From Ktedonobacter robiniae (lineage in GTDB: Bacteria > Chloroflexota > Ktedonobacteria > Ktedonobacterales > Ktedonobacteraceae), in assembly GCF_016587375.1 (NCBI RefSeq), contig NZ_BNJG01000003.1, forward strand, positions 1,488,001 to 1,552,000: a DNA stretch of 64,000 bases. Direction: 5' to 3'. The notes under the pieces were generated by a model. The model had not been told where the DNA came from. It made no database searches and saw only the letters and a list, made by a program, of their open reading frames with translations. Every line of letters begins with the position of its first letter. Position 1 is the first letter of the stretch. The position numbers and the translations under genes are program-made. Below, piece by piece: positions 52,699 through 61,606 of this stretch.

Positions 52699-53527
52699 GG
52701 GGTTGGCGGTGCGCATTTTTCAATCGCTTTTTCCAGTTCTCTATAAAGCCAGCCCCCTTTTTCTTCTTCCCAAGCTTCACGCAAATGCACCAGGGGCAGA
52801 TAAAGTGAGGATCACAGATCTCCGTTGCCGCCTGGAAAAGTAAGCTGCTGAATAACCCCTCCTCCAGATCATGAAGGAGAGAGTCTAGCATACGAAGATC
52901 ACGACGACGTGCTAGCCCAACCATTGCCTCTCCCCTGGCCTCAGCATCTTCATCCGTGAGGCGCACAAGTAGGGCTTCGCGTAGAGCGGGCGTGTCGGTC
53001 TCTGTCAGTGAGCCTAACCCAAATGTGGCCCAGTTGCGCACCTCTGCATCCATGTCTGTAGAGAGCTCAATCAACGTCTGAATGGCTAAATCATCCTCAA
53101 AACCGAGAAGGCCAAAGACGATGCCAGAGCGTACATGATCAGCGGGATGGTTTTTGAGAAGCGCGAGTGGCTTGATTGCCCGTGGATCATCGCGGTGCCC
53201 AAGCGCCACTGCGATAGAATTGAGTACATCTGGTTCCTGTTCCTGTTCGAGCATCTTCAACAAAATGGAGACTGTCTCCTCGTGAAATATGGGATGAGGT
53301 GTACCCATCTGGCTCAGGATATCAGCTCCTACACACCTCTCGTGTGCATTAGATGAGAGGCAGAGTTTGCATGCGTTGTCAAATATCTCTTTACTGCCAC
53401 GGGTATGTAGTTCTCTTATCGCTTCCCAGGCATTCTCATCATCTGTTTCGGTGAGAGCCAGGTGAAGCAGTTCTTTATTAGTACATTGATCTATGTGCTT
53501 CTCCGGCTGAGGATAGGATGTGCCCAT
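52631..53527 (-). CDS. HEAT repeat protein, C-terminus frameshifted
   Basis: A helical-repeat protein with at least four HEAT-like units (VGADILSQMGTPHP, VLNSIAVALGHRDDPRAI, VRSGIVFGLLGFED, VRNWATFGLGSLTETD). The frame after CDPHF becomes cysteine- and lysine-rich and ends at 52631. Another frame from about 52800 reads LPLVHLREAWEEEKGGWL then YRELEKAIEKC, a normal amphipathic ending that stops at 52662. Adding one T in the TTT run at 52802-52804 joins both. The true protein would then be about 289 residues. The ATG at 53527 has GGGAGG upstream. Such small HEAT proteins act as binding scaffolds; the partner is unknown. Confidence 0.75.
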   Translation of the reverse strand: MGTSYPQPEKHIDQCTNKELLHLALTETDDENAWEAIRELHTRGSKEIFDNACKLCLSSNAHERCVGADILSQMGTPHPIFHEETVSILLKMLEQEQEPDVLNSIAVALGHRDDPRAIKPLALLKNHPADHVRSGIVFGLLGFEDDLAIQTLIELSTDMDAEVRNWATFGLGSLTETDTPALREALLVRLTDEDAEARGEAMVGLARRRDLRMLDSLLHDLEEGLFSSLLFQAATEICDPHFICPWCICVKLGKKKKGAGFIENWKKRLKNAHRQPLTGSLIPLSARGRWRGRRQHSV

Positions 53528-53635
53528 AGTTCCTCCCAGCGATAGCTTGCTCACTAGTAAAACCTTATGTCAAGTATAACGCATTGGAGCAGGGACTCAG
53601 AAAACTGCTAGCAGGGATAATTTACAGCATTCTAT

Positions 53636-55162
53636 CTATTGCTCTGGCTGATATGAGAAATCTGAGAAAAGGGCCGCGCTGACCTCTTTGGCATTATTAT
53701 CGCCATATACAACAATCTCTAACTGATTGGTTGTTTCATACATGCTATCGTGCTCAGATATAACTGGCTTATTATCGACGCTCAAAGCAATGATATTATC
53801 AGTGACATCTATTCCTAGCAGATATGATTTCTTGACGGTGGGAAGCTTTCCGGAGTCCATCTGCAAACTTGTTTTGGATTGTCCATCCCAGTGGTAATAG
53901 AGCCAAGCTCCATCTTTGCATATATCGAATGATTGATAGCCAGAGAAATTTTGTACATGAACCGCCAAAGAAATGCAAGTATCTTTATTACCTGAGATAA
54001 AGGTTGCATTTACTTGCACATGGTAGTTGTGTGGGAAATAGTTATAGTTTGTGAAAGCATCCTGCGTGCTCAATTTATCAGGAACAAAGGTAAACCATTC
54101 CCCGTCAACATACTGCATATTTTTCTGTGTCATAAGCAGGCCAATAATGAGGGCGAAGATCATAATGCTGGAGATGATGACGCTCGCGATAGTTAGGCGT
54201 TTCCTTTTCTTATTTTTGCGCCACACTACCTCGGCTCGCTCTTTTAGCTCCTGGCGCTGCTGGGGACGTGATGCTGACTCTTGTAGACTGGTGCTACGCT
54301 GGTCGAGGATGGCGTTGACCAGGGCGACGAAGAGGGGCAGGTTGGGTCGAGATGTGGCTGCGGGTTCTTTCCATGTATACCATTGAGCAGGAGTTAAGCT
54401 CCCATCACTCTTACTAAGAGGACTATAGTAGAGTGAGAGCCTCGTTTGTTCGGAAGTGATATCCCCAATCTGGTGCCAGTACACCGTGGTACCTGCACCA
54501 TAGATTCCCTTCTGGTTTAATCTGAGATCACCAAAGGTAAGTGTCTCATTCCGTTCATAGCGCGCCAGCATCTCTGGGAGGAGACGGTGGCTCATCTCCT
54601 CGGTAATGATATTCATAAGATTCTTATTGCGGCCTATGGTAAGTAAGAGAGGCAGAGAAAAGTTGCTACCATCCTCCTTGATGAGCCTGAATGCCCCTCC
54701 AATGGGTGTATAGAGCTCCTGGATTTCATCCCAGCGGATGGCCTCGTCTTGCTTCTTGTAAACTTTGAGCAGCCCATCTGTACAAATATAGAGTCGCGTT
54801 CTACTGGCTGAGGCAAAAGGTAGATAGATATTTAGGATGGCGAGCAACGGTGAAATAAGCTGTAAGCTAGATTGCCGGAAGTCATCATGGAGGGATTTCA
54901 GCCAAGCATAATTCTCAAGCTGGTTATCAGGTACGGAATTAACATTAGGATAGGTCTGAGAAAGAAAAATAAAGGCTATAAACCCGTATATATGGTACCC
55001 CAACATACCGAGCTGGATTAGAAAGAAAATCGCGACAACAATCGTGAAAACTTGAGCGAATTTATTGTTAGAGCGTTTGAGGGGAGTGCCGACGTTATGT
55101 TTGACGGCAAGTTCATAGATCTGCGACGGAATGGTGCTCTCCGGTTGCAGCTGATTGATCAT
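53636..55162 (-). CDS. membrane protein with PH-like and lectin-like parts (DUF6585-like)
   Basis: A 508-residue membrane protein, family uncertain, resembling DUF6585 proteins of Ktedonobacteria. Two hydrophobic helices (FTIVVAIFFLIQLGMLGYHIY, and LQLISPLLAILNIYLPFA) lie near the N-terminus, followed by a beta-rich part (LYICTDGLLKVYKKQDEAIRW and so on) similar to a PH-like fold, a Gln/Arg-rich linker, a third helix (IASVIISSIMIFALIIGLLM), and an outer domain of about 160 residues resembling a laminin-G-like sandwich. The ATG at 55162 with GGAGAGAAGC upstream is chosen. Function unknown. Confidence 0.65.
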   Translation of the reverse strand: MINQLQPESTIPSQIYELAVKHNVGTPLKRSNNKFAQVFTIVVAIFFLIQLGMLGYHIYGFIAFIFLSQTYPNVNSVPDNQLENYAWLKSLHDDFRQSSLQLISPLLAILNIYLPFASASRTRLYICTDGLLKVYKKQDEAIRWDEIQELYTPIGGAFRLIKEDGSNFSLPLLLTIGRNKNLMNIITEEMSHRLLPEMLARYERNETLTFGDLRLNQKGIYGAGTTVYWHQIGDITSEQTRLSLYYSPLSKSDGSLTPAQWYTWKEPAATSRPNLPLFVALVNAILDQRSTSLQESASRPQQRQELKERAEVVWRKNKKRKRLTIASVIISSIMIFALIIGLLMTQKNMQYVDGEWFTFVPDKLSTQDAFTNYNYFPHNYHVQVNATFISGNKDTCISLAVHVQNFSGYQSFDICKDGAWLYYHWDGQSKTSLQMDSGKLPTVKKSYLLGIDVTDNIIALSVDNKPVISEHDSMYETTNQLEIVVYGDNNAKEVSAALFSDFSYQPEQ

Positions 55163-55509
55163 GCTTCTCTCCATACATGTGTGATGGGGCTTATCATAGC
55201 TCATCTATATAGAGAACGTAAAGAGCTTGCTCCCTCTCAAATGGTGCTTTTCAAAAGTTTGCGCTTGACAGTGGTTTGACGGTCATCTATACGTCTATGA
55301 ATGCATCCGCTATTGTGACGTTTTTGCGGCACCTCTCTCATATCAGGCGAGGCAGGCGCAGTTTTGAAAGCCCACGCTATCTGCTGAAGTGGTTGCTTAT
55401 CAGCATAGATGGATAGATGCATAGTTCAGTTACCTTCTGTCCTGGTCAGGCGTGTGCCTTCGGTAAAACATGTTTTGGCGAGCTTTCATCGCGAAAGAGA
55501 GGAGCACAC

Positions 55510-55962
55510 ATGGCAGCACCATTACAGCAGAGATCGACCTGGACCGCTAATCGCTGGGTCGCCCTGATCATTGGTATTGTGTTTACGATAATTGGACTCG
55601 TGGGCTTCTTTATTGCTCCCGGTATGGCGCCACGCAGCGTGCTTGGTTTGGACGTGGATCGTGTGCACAATATTGTGCACCTGGTGACAGGAATCCTGGG
55701 GCTTATCGCGGCCTTTACCGGCTGGTCACGCTTGTTTAATCAGATCTTCGGCGTGGTGTACCTGGTGATTGGCCTGGCGGGGCTGGTCTATCCAGCATTT
55801 TACTCACATGGTATGCTCTTTGGCGTAATGCATGTTAATGTCGTGGATCATGTGTTTCACCTGGTCGTCGGCGTAATTGCTGCCTATGCGGGCTACTTTG
55901 TGCATGACTATAGTCGGGTCGAGGAGCCTTATGCCAGGGAGAGCCAGAGGAGAACCTACTAA
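55510..55962 (+). CDS. DUF4383 membrane protein
   Basis: A 150-residue protein with four membrane helices: WVALIIGIVFTIIGLVGFF, HLVTGILGLIAAFTGW, QIFGVVYLVIGLAGLVY and HLVVGVIAAYAGYFV. Histidines at helix starts (HNIVHLVTG and DHVFHLVVG) are the DUF4383 mark. The family is found in Actinobacteria and Chloroflexota; function unproven. The ATG at 55510 has GAGGAG upstream; the open frame from 55417 is rejected. A good intrinsic terminator follows at 55982. Confidence 0.85.
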   Translation: MAAPLQQRSTWTANRWVALIIGIVFTIIGLVGFFIAPGMAPRSVLGLDVDRVHNIVHLVTGILGLIAAFTGWSRLFNQIFGVVYLVIGLAGLVYPAFYSHGMLFGVMHVNVVDHVFHLVVGVIAAYAGYFVHDYSRVEEPYARESQRRTY

Positions 55963-55981
55963 CCAGCCCTGTCTGATAGAT

Positions 55982-56020
55982 GCGCTGGAGAAGCATACGA
56001 GTGCTTTCCAGCGCTCTTTT
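55982..56020 (+). terminator. intrinsic terminator of DUF4383 gene
   Basis: GCGCTGGAGAAGCA (55982-55995) pairs with TGCTTTCCAGCGC (56002-56014) with one bulge, followed by TCTTTTTGT. Confidence 0.8.
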
Positions 56021-56124
56021 TGTCTACTGCTACTCTAAGTGCTGAATTTTAAGCACCCAGAGCCTGAAAGAAGGTGTAACAGGACATTGCCTGGTCGAAT
56101 TGCTTTCCTCTATTCTGTTAATTA

Positions 56125-56185
56125 AGGTAGGAATGTAGCGTGTTTTTGCGAGCTCAGCCCGCAAAAACACGCTACATTCCTACCT
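56125..56185. repeat. 26-bp perfect hairpin upstream of PAF-AH-like gene
   Basis: Arms 56125-56150 and 56160-56185 are exact over 26 bp with a 9-base loop. It lies 105 bases beyond the DUF4383 terminator and 54 bases before the next start codon, so it is not needed as that gene's terminator and could lie in the leader of the next. Confidence 0.7.
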
Positions 56186-56239
56186 ACAAGGCCCACGAAA
56201 CGGGCCAGAGCTGAATGTGTACCTCATGGAGGAGGCTGT

Positions 56240-57475
56240 ATGACCTTTTTTAGAAAGCTTTTGCAGAAGCGGGGAGGGCTGCTGTTAAAGGTGGCTGGGG
56301 GTCTTATTCTTGGAGGCATAGTGCTTGGGGGAGGTGGGTTGATCTATTGTGGCATCATGAGCCACACGGCGCGCGAATTGCCAAAGCCAGGCGGCCCGTA
56401 TGCGATTGGGCGAACCGTATTTGACTGGGTCGATCAGGCGCGGACCGAGACTTTTGCCCATAAGCCCGGGATCAAGCGAGAACTGATGGTCTGGGTCTGG
56501 TATCCCGCGCAGTCAGGCGCAAGCAAAGAGGCAGCAAGTTACCTTCCCTCTACATGGGCGCAGGCCTGGGACCAGTATCATGGCGGTTCTCTCTTTGGAG
56601 ACTGGCTTATTTCGCGGGCTGAGACTATTCGCGCACATGCATTTGAGAATGTGCCACTTGCCACGAACCAGGCTCGCTACCCAGTGCTGATTTTCTCTCC
56701 TGGCATGGGCCTCTTGCCTACGGACTATACTACCCTGATTGAGGACCTGGTAAGCCATGGCTATATTGTCGTAGGCATCGCGCCAACCTATAGCGCCTCC
56801 GTCGTGGCCTTCTCCGATGGCCGTGTGGTCCAGGCGACTGACGAGGGAAAAGGCGGCAGCGACTCTGACCCGGCAGACGTTATCAATGTGCATCTCCAGC
56901 AGATTGAGAAGGTCTGGGCCGCGGATACAATTTTCGTTATGAATCAACTAGAGCGCTTGAATAGTTCCGGGCAGAGCCTGTTTGCTGGCAGGTTAGATCT
57001 GGAGCGCCTGGGCCTCTTCGGGCATTCTTTCGGTGGAGCGACCGCCGCGGAGGTCTGTCACCTGGACGAGCGTTGCAAGGCTGGCATCGACCTGGATGGA
57101 AACCTCTTTGGCGATGTTGTGCAGCAAGGGCTTACAAAGCCATTCCTCTTTATGCATCATGGTACTACAGACGATTGTAACGACTGCAAGGACCTGTTTA
57201 CGCAAGCTCGCTCTGTGCTGAGAACGGTACCCACGGGCGAGAAATACATACTTGGTGTAGAAGGCATGAAACACATGAATTTCTCTGACTTCTCGGTCAT
57301 GTTTTCGCCCTTTAAGCTTATGGGTATACTTGGTCTCATTGATGGAGCACGAGGATTAAGTATTACCAGTGCTTATGTACGGGCCTTCTTTGACACCTAT
57401 CTCAACCAGAAGCCTTCGCCTTTATTGCGCGGCCCGGACTCGGCGTATCCTGAAGTACGTTTTGATCAATTGTAG
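56240..57475 (+). CDS. alpha/beta hydrolase, PAF-acetylhydrolase-like, membrane anchored
   Basis: A 411-residue serine hydrolase with an N-terminal helix (LILGGIVLGGGGLIYCGIM) that would anchor it to the membrane, with the catalytic domain outside. Family marks match the PAF-acetylhydrolase II group: YPVLIFSPGMGLLPTDYTTL (oxyanion), LGLFGHSFGGATAAE (nucleophile), AGIDLDGNLFG (acid) and GMKHMNFSDF (histidine). Likely substrates are short-chain phospholipid esters. A cysteine cluster (DDCNDCKD) lies after the acid. The ATG follows GGAGGCTGT. It is probably a single gene. Confidence 0.85.
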   Translation: MTFFRKLLQKRGGLLLKVAGGLILGGIVLGGGGLIYCGIMSHTARELPKPGGPYAIGRTVFDWVDQARTETFAHKPGIKRELMVWVWYPAQSGASKEAASYLPSTWAQAWDQYHGGSLFGDWLISRAETIRAHAFENVPLATNQARYPVLIFSPGMGLLPTDYTTLIEDLVSHGYIVVGIAPTYSASVVAFSDGRVVQATDEGKGGSDSDPADVINVHLQQIEKVWAADTIFVMNQLERLNSSGQSLFAGRLDLERLGLFGHSFGGATAAEVCHLDERCKAGIDLDGNLFGDVVQQGLTKPFLFMHHGTTDDCNDCKDLFTQARSVLRTVPTGEKYILGVEGMKHMNFSDFSVMFSPFKLMGILGLIDGARGLSITSAYVRAFFDTYLNQKPSPLLRGPDSAYPEVRFDQL

Positions 57476-57536
57476 CAGAGGAGCAATGTCGCTATAGCTA
57501 ATAGTTGTTTTCGCCTACAGAGGCCATATATTCTTG

Positions 57537-57574
57537 ACAGGCTCATCCATCGATTTTAAGATAGACGAGCCTGT
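57537..57574 (+). terminator. hairpin after PAF-AH-like gene
   Basis: 8-bp arms ACAGGCTC (57537-57544) and GAGCCTGT (57567-57574), with a 22-base loop; weak U-rich sequence follows. Confidence 0.4.
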
Positions 57575-57634
57575 TTGGTTGCTATTTATATTAATTTTTT
57601 GAGAACATAATTTTAAGAACGTCTTTGGAGAAAC

Positions 57635-58465
57635 ATGATGTTTAAGCCGCTCCGTTTTGATCCCATTCTCAAGGCTATTCCAGGGCTGGCCCATCTGCGC
57701 CTGACTCCTCACGCGGCGCATAATGCGAAGAAGCATGCGCGCGTGCATGTGGATGAGCAAGTGGAGATAGATCAGGTTCAGGCGACCCCCAGGGGTCTCA
57801 AAGAGACGCGTATACGTGAAAATATCCAGAAAGACGTGAAGGTCGAGCGGAAGAAGGGCGAGACGACGACCGAGGTTCATGAGCGCATCACGGAGGACAT
57901 TAAGGTCAAGAGGGTTGAGCGTGATGGTGCGCCGAGCGAAACGTTGATGCATGTGCATACGACTATCGAGGATGTCACACATATTGAAATGACGCCGCCT
58001 CATCCCCCACGCGAGGAGACGCCAATCTACCAGCGCACCCATCATCACCTGGTGCATGTCCTGGACACGCCCTGCGCGATCTGTGGCGTGCGCAATTCAA
58101 CCCTAAAAGATCCCAAAGAGAATCCCTTTGGCGCTCAGGATCTTGAGACCCATCACTATCCAATTGAGCGGAGCCTGCTGAACGCCTGCGATCCAAAGAA
58201 GGTGCATCACATCTTTCCCCAGGTCAAGGATTATGAATCTCTCGAGGATTTCGTTGATTCCGAGGCGAATATGATGGTGTTGTGTGATATCCATCACCGC
58301 CATCCCCACTATGGTATTCACCATATTCTGGCGCAGGACTTCTTTGTGCAGCCATTTCTGTATGGTGGCTACGAGGTAGTCGCGGAGGCTGACGAAGTGG
58401 AGAAGGTCATGGTAGCCAATGAGCGCGTCATTAAGCGCCATGCCCCCAAGGGACTTGATAACTAA
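57635..58465 (+). CDS. HNH-like protein with coiled N-terminal region
   Basis: A 276-residue protein in two parts. Residues about 30-120 are a charged region with a repeated pattern (ENIQKDVKVERKKGE, ERITEDIKVKRVERDG). The C-terminal part looks like an HNH-type zinc fold: CAICGV, THHYPIERSLLNAC, VHHIFPQ, NMMVLCDIHHR and HYGIHHILAQ, with two Cys pairs replaced in part by Cys-His. The usual Asn of HNH is not clear, so nuclease activity is uncertain. GGAGAAAC precedes the ATG pair at 57635/57638. It stands alone and converges on the histidine kinase. Confidence 0.65.
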   Translation: MMFKPLRFDPILKAIPGLAHLRLTPHAAHNAKKHARVHVDEQVEIDQVQATPRGLKETRIRENIQKDVKVERKKGETTTEVHERITEDIKVKRVERDGAPSETLMHVHTTIEDVTHIEMTPPHPPREETPIYQRTHHHLVHVLDTPCAICGVRNSTLKDPKENPFGAQDLETHHYPIERSLLNACDPKKVHHIFPQVKDYESLEDFVDSEANMMVLCDIHHRHPHYGIHHILAQDFFVQPFLYGGYEVVAEADEVEKVMVANERVIKRHAPKGLDN

Positions 58466-58471
58466 GGTAAA

Positions 58472-58524
58472 AATAGTGCGAGGCCAGTTGACAGCCTGTG
58501 GCTGCCAACTGGCCTCGCACTATT
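58472..58524. terminator. 19-bp hairpin between convergent genes
   Basis: Perfect 19-bp arms 58472-58490 and 58506-58524 with a further 5-bp inner stem after one mismatch, placed between two converging stop codons at 58465 and 58529. Confidence 0.7.
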
Positions 58525-58528
58525 AAGA

Positions 58529-60196
58529 TTATGAGTTGCTTAAGGGGAGGGTAAACCAGAAGGTTGAGCCCAGACCCGGGGTACTGGTAACACCGACGCG
58601 TCCACCCTGGCGCTCGATAATTGAGCGGCAGATGAAGAGGCCCAGGCCCAGACTGACCCCGGAACCGTTGCGTACATGAATGCCGGGGGCGCGATAGAAG
58701 CGTTCCCAGATTCGTTTCTGCTGTTCCTCATTCAGTCCAGGTCCCTCGTCACGTACAGAGACAGAGACCGCGTTTGACTTCAGGACAACCTCGACGGCGA
58801 CGGGCTTATCGGTGTCAGAGTATTTCAGCGCGTTGGTCAGGTAGTTGTTAATGACCTGTTGCACGCGCTCGGGATCAGCCTTGATCCGTATTTCAGCCTC
58901 CTCAGGCATTATGAGCTGTATCCTACGATCGGGATGCAGCGTGCGTTGGTCCTCGACACAATCCCGAAGGCTCTCGACGAGATTATATAAACGCGGGCGC
59001 AGCTCCATGCGGTCGGCGCGCACACGCGAGGCGTCGAGGAGATCATGAACCAGGCGGTTTTGCAGCTCAAGCTGATGCTCGATGCGCTGGAGATTCTTCC
59101 GTAGCAGAGACAGCAGATCGCTCTTCTCCTCTACCTGTGGCTGGCTGCCAAGCACGCGCTGTACCTTGCGTTCAGAGACCTGAACACACATCTTTGCTGC
59201 TGTAATTGGCGTACGTAACTCGTGTGCTACGACACTGATGAAGTTATCTAGCTCAGCCAATAGGTGCTCTACCTTATGGCGTGCCTGCACCTGCTCGGTA
59301 ACATTGGAGCCGATGATAATCACACCATCGACGTTCCCATCAGAAGCAAGCATCGGCTGATATGCTACGTTATAGTACTGTTCAACCAGGGAGCCGTCGT
59401 TGTGCTGATCGACAAGAACACGATGTTCGACAATCGAATGTTCTTTGCCAGTTGTACCTACTTGTTGAATCACGGGCGTGACTTGAGAGGCATACTCAGG
59501 CAGGGCTTCTTGTAAGGTTTTGCCCAGAATCGGGCGCTGACCAAAGGCCTGCCAGGCATTGGGATTAACAAGTTCAACGCGCTGCTCATCTTTGCTCAGG
59601 ACGATAATGGGAACAGGGGCTTGCATAAGTATACGCGAGAGGTTCGCGCGTGCAGCCTCTGCATCGGCGCGGGCTGTGATGGTCTGCTGATGCGCACGCT
59701 GTACCTGTGTGCTTAGCAGGGTTATGCCCAGGCCAACCAGGGCAAGCATAAGCAGGCTATAGAAAGACTCAATCTGCTCAAGTGCCAACGAGATATGCGG
59801 CGGCAGGACCAGGAAGCCTAGCAGGAACGTACCCCAGAGTGTCGCAAGCAGGCCTGGAAGCGCCCCCCAGCCCAGAGAGACGATGAGAATGCCTAGCACT
59901 ACGGGCGCGCTAACAAAGCTTAATTCAGGGGCGATGTCTTTGAGGTAAAAGATGCCCAGAACGGTTAGGAAAGGCAGCAGCAGAGCCAACATATAGCCAG
60001 CTAAAGGTCGACGTAGAGGGGCTGGCAGATATGACGGTGTAAAGGTTGAGGCTCCCCAGAACGCATACAGGCTTTTCCAGAAACCCTGATTGTCTGGATT
60101 TATGCGCCAAGTGTTCTGCTCAATCGAAGATGCAGGATACTGCGAAACCTGTTCTTGGAGCGTTGAGGTTGATTTTTTGTGCTTGATTGTGTGCAT
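58529..60196 (-). CDS. sensor histidine kinase, DUF4118-PAS-HisKA-HATPase
   Basis: A 555-residue membrane kinase. Four helices between residues 64 and 163 form a DUF4118-like sensor as in KdpD. A PAS domain follows (about 185-300: PVPIIVLSKDEQRVELVNPN, GVIIIGSNVTEQ). HisKA has VVAHELRTPIT with H325; the ATPase has INNYLTNALKYS (N box), VRDEGPGL (G1) and GLGLGLFICRSII (G2). It would autophosphorylate and pass phosphate to a regulator, but none is adjacent. No USP or KdpD N-terminal domain is present. An ATG at 60196 follows GAAGGAGGC. Confidence 0.92.
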   Translation of the reverse strand: MHTIKHKKSTSTLQEQVSQYPASSIEQNTWRINPDNQGFWKSLYAFWGASTFTPSYLPAPLRRPLAGYMLALLLPFLTVLGIFYLKDIAPELSFVSAPVVLGILIVSLGWGALPGLLATLWGTFLLGFLVLPPHISLALEQIESFYSLLMLALVGLGITLLSTQVQRAHQQTITARADAEAARANLSRILMQAPVPIIVLSKDEQRVELVNPNAWQAFGQRPILGKTLQEALPEYASQVTPVIQQVGTTGKEHSIVEHRVLVDQHNDGSLVEQYYNVAYQPMLASDGNVDGVIIIGSNVTEQVQARHKVEHLLAELDNFISVVAHELRTPITAAKMCVQVSERKVQRVLGSQPQVEEKSDLLSLLRKNLQRIEHQLELQNRLVHDLLDASRVRADRMELRPRLYNLVESLRDCVEDQRTLHPDRRIQLIMPEEAEIRIKADPERVQQVINNYLTNALKYSDTDKPVAVEVVLKSNAVSVSVRDEGPGLNEEQQKRIWERFYRAPGIHVRNGSGVSLGLGLFICRSIIERQGGRVGVTSTPGLGSTFWFTLPLSNS

Positions 60197-60401
60197 ATAA
60201 GCCTCCTTCGAGGTTTTAGCCGCTGGAGCACATCACTTTATGTGAGGCTCATAACTGCAAGCACCATGCAGTATATGTGTATAGCCCTTAAAAGGAAGAG
60301 ACTCTCATAGGAGTTTGTGTTTGAGTTGATAATACCCTTCTCTTATATAAATCGAACGTAATTGTCAAAACTTAAGGTCAGCCAGTAATTTTAGCAAGAG
60401 A

Positions 60402-60437
60402 AAAGGCTTTCCGGTCTCTACAAGCCAGAAAGCCTTT
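60402..60437 (-). terminator. terminator of ZIP transporter gene
   Basis: 10-bp arms AAAGGCTTTC (60402-60411) and GAAAGCCTTT (60428-60437), followed on the minus strand by TTCTCTTG; 29 bases after the stop. Confidence 0.6.
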
Positions 60438-60465
60438 AAGCAGTTTTTGATCTTGGATGAGGAGA

Positions 60466-61398
60466 TTATGCGCCTGCGTAGGTGACGATGAGGTCAGTGA
60501 TATAGCCAAGCATAAAGCCGACGAAGAGTCCCCACATGATGATCTCGTTGGAGGCCATGCGTTTGGCGACGGCAAGCAGTTCTACGATTACATAGAGAAT
60601 CGAGCCAGCTGCCAGGGCCAGGAAGAGGATAAAGAGTAAGTCAGACTGGAAGGCCATGCCGACAACGGTGCCCAGGAAGGTCGGGCCACCACCAATGAGC
60701 CCAACCAGGGCAATAAACTTCCAGGAGACGGTCTCGTTCGTGAGAGGACCGGCGATGCCAAAGCCCTCCGTCATGTTATGCAGGCCAAAGCCAATGATGA
60801 GAATGGCCGCGAGCGAGAGCGCCCCTGTGGCCGCTGACTGACCAATAGCCAGACCCTCAGAAAAGTTGTGCAGGCCGATGCCGATAGCGATCATGAGCGC
60901 TAGCAGTTTGGGAGAAGGCGTCCTGGCTGACTTGATCGCTGTCGCCATAGCACCACCTGTCGCCACGGTCTGGGCTTGCTCCGTCTGCGCTGACATGGCG
61001 GCTTTGCTCGCGGCAGCCCCAACAAGTGCAGGCGATGCCTCAGCGCTATCAGCCTCGATAATTACGCGTTTGCCAGGCTTGTAGCGCGCTATGATATATT
61101 TATTAAAATACACGAGGCCTAGCAGGCCAACCAGAAAACCTACGATCATCAAGAAAGCTTCGAGGAAGACAGTACTGGCACCAGTATGCTTCTGGCTCAG
61201 GATTTCCATAGCGCTATTGATGGGCTCTGAACCCTTGCTGATTACGTCATAGAAGAGAAAGACCAGTACGCCCGCTGCCAGCATGCTGGCAAAAGTCTTG
61301 AACGACTGCGGGGCTTTTTTGAGAAAGGCCAGAGGGAGACCGAGGTAAATAGTAAGTCCGGCGAAGGCTCCTAGAAGGACAATGGTTCCTGTAGGCAC
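60466..61398 (-). CDS. ZIP family metal transporter
   Basis: A 310-residue membrane protein taking up divalent metals such as zinc. The signature helices are GIGLHNFSEGLAIG and GFGLHNMTEGFGI, carrying the H-N-x2-E-G metal site, and there are about eight helices. The loop between TM3 and TM4 is long, Ala/Ser-rich and has few histidines, unlike many zinc ZIPs. The start is GTG at 61398 with AAAGGA 7 bases upstream; the frame open from 61515 adds 39 charged residues and is rejected. It is a single gene. No Zur-like operator was identified. Confidence 0.88.
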   Translation of the reverse strand: MPTGTIVLLGAFAGLTIYLGLPLAFLKKAPQSFKTFASMLAAGVLVFLFYDVISKGSEPINSAMEILSQKHTGASTVFLEAFLMIVGFLVGLLGLVYFNKYIIARYKPGKRVIIEADSAEASPALVGAAASKAAMSAQTEQAQTVATGGAMATAIKSARTPSPKLLALMIAIGIGLHNFSEGLAIGQSAATGALSLAAILIIGFGLHNMTEGFGIAGPLTNETVSWKFIALVGLIGGGPTFLGTVVGMAFQSDLLFILFLALAAGSILYVIVELLAVAKRMASNEIIMWGLFVGFMLGYITDLIVTYAGA

Positions 61399-61606
61399 AA
61401 CTGAATCCTTTCGTCGTGAGTATCTGTCTCTCTTAAAGAGGGCCAGGATTGACACGACATGTATATGTATTTTTGTTTTTCTGCATCGGCAAATAGTGCC
61501 AGCAAATATTGACATTAGGGCACGCTAATATCCGACTGCTATGCTTGGGATTTTAGCACTTTATCCCAAAAAAAATCAAGAGGTGAGGAAGGAACAGGCC
61601 AAACGT

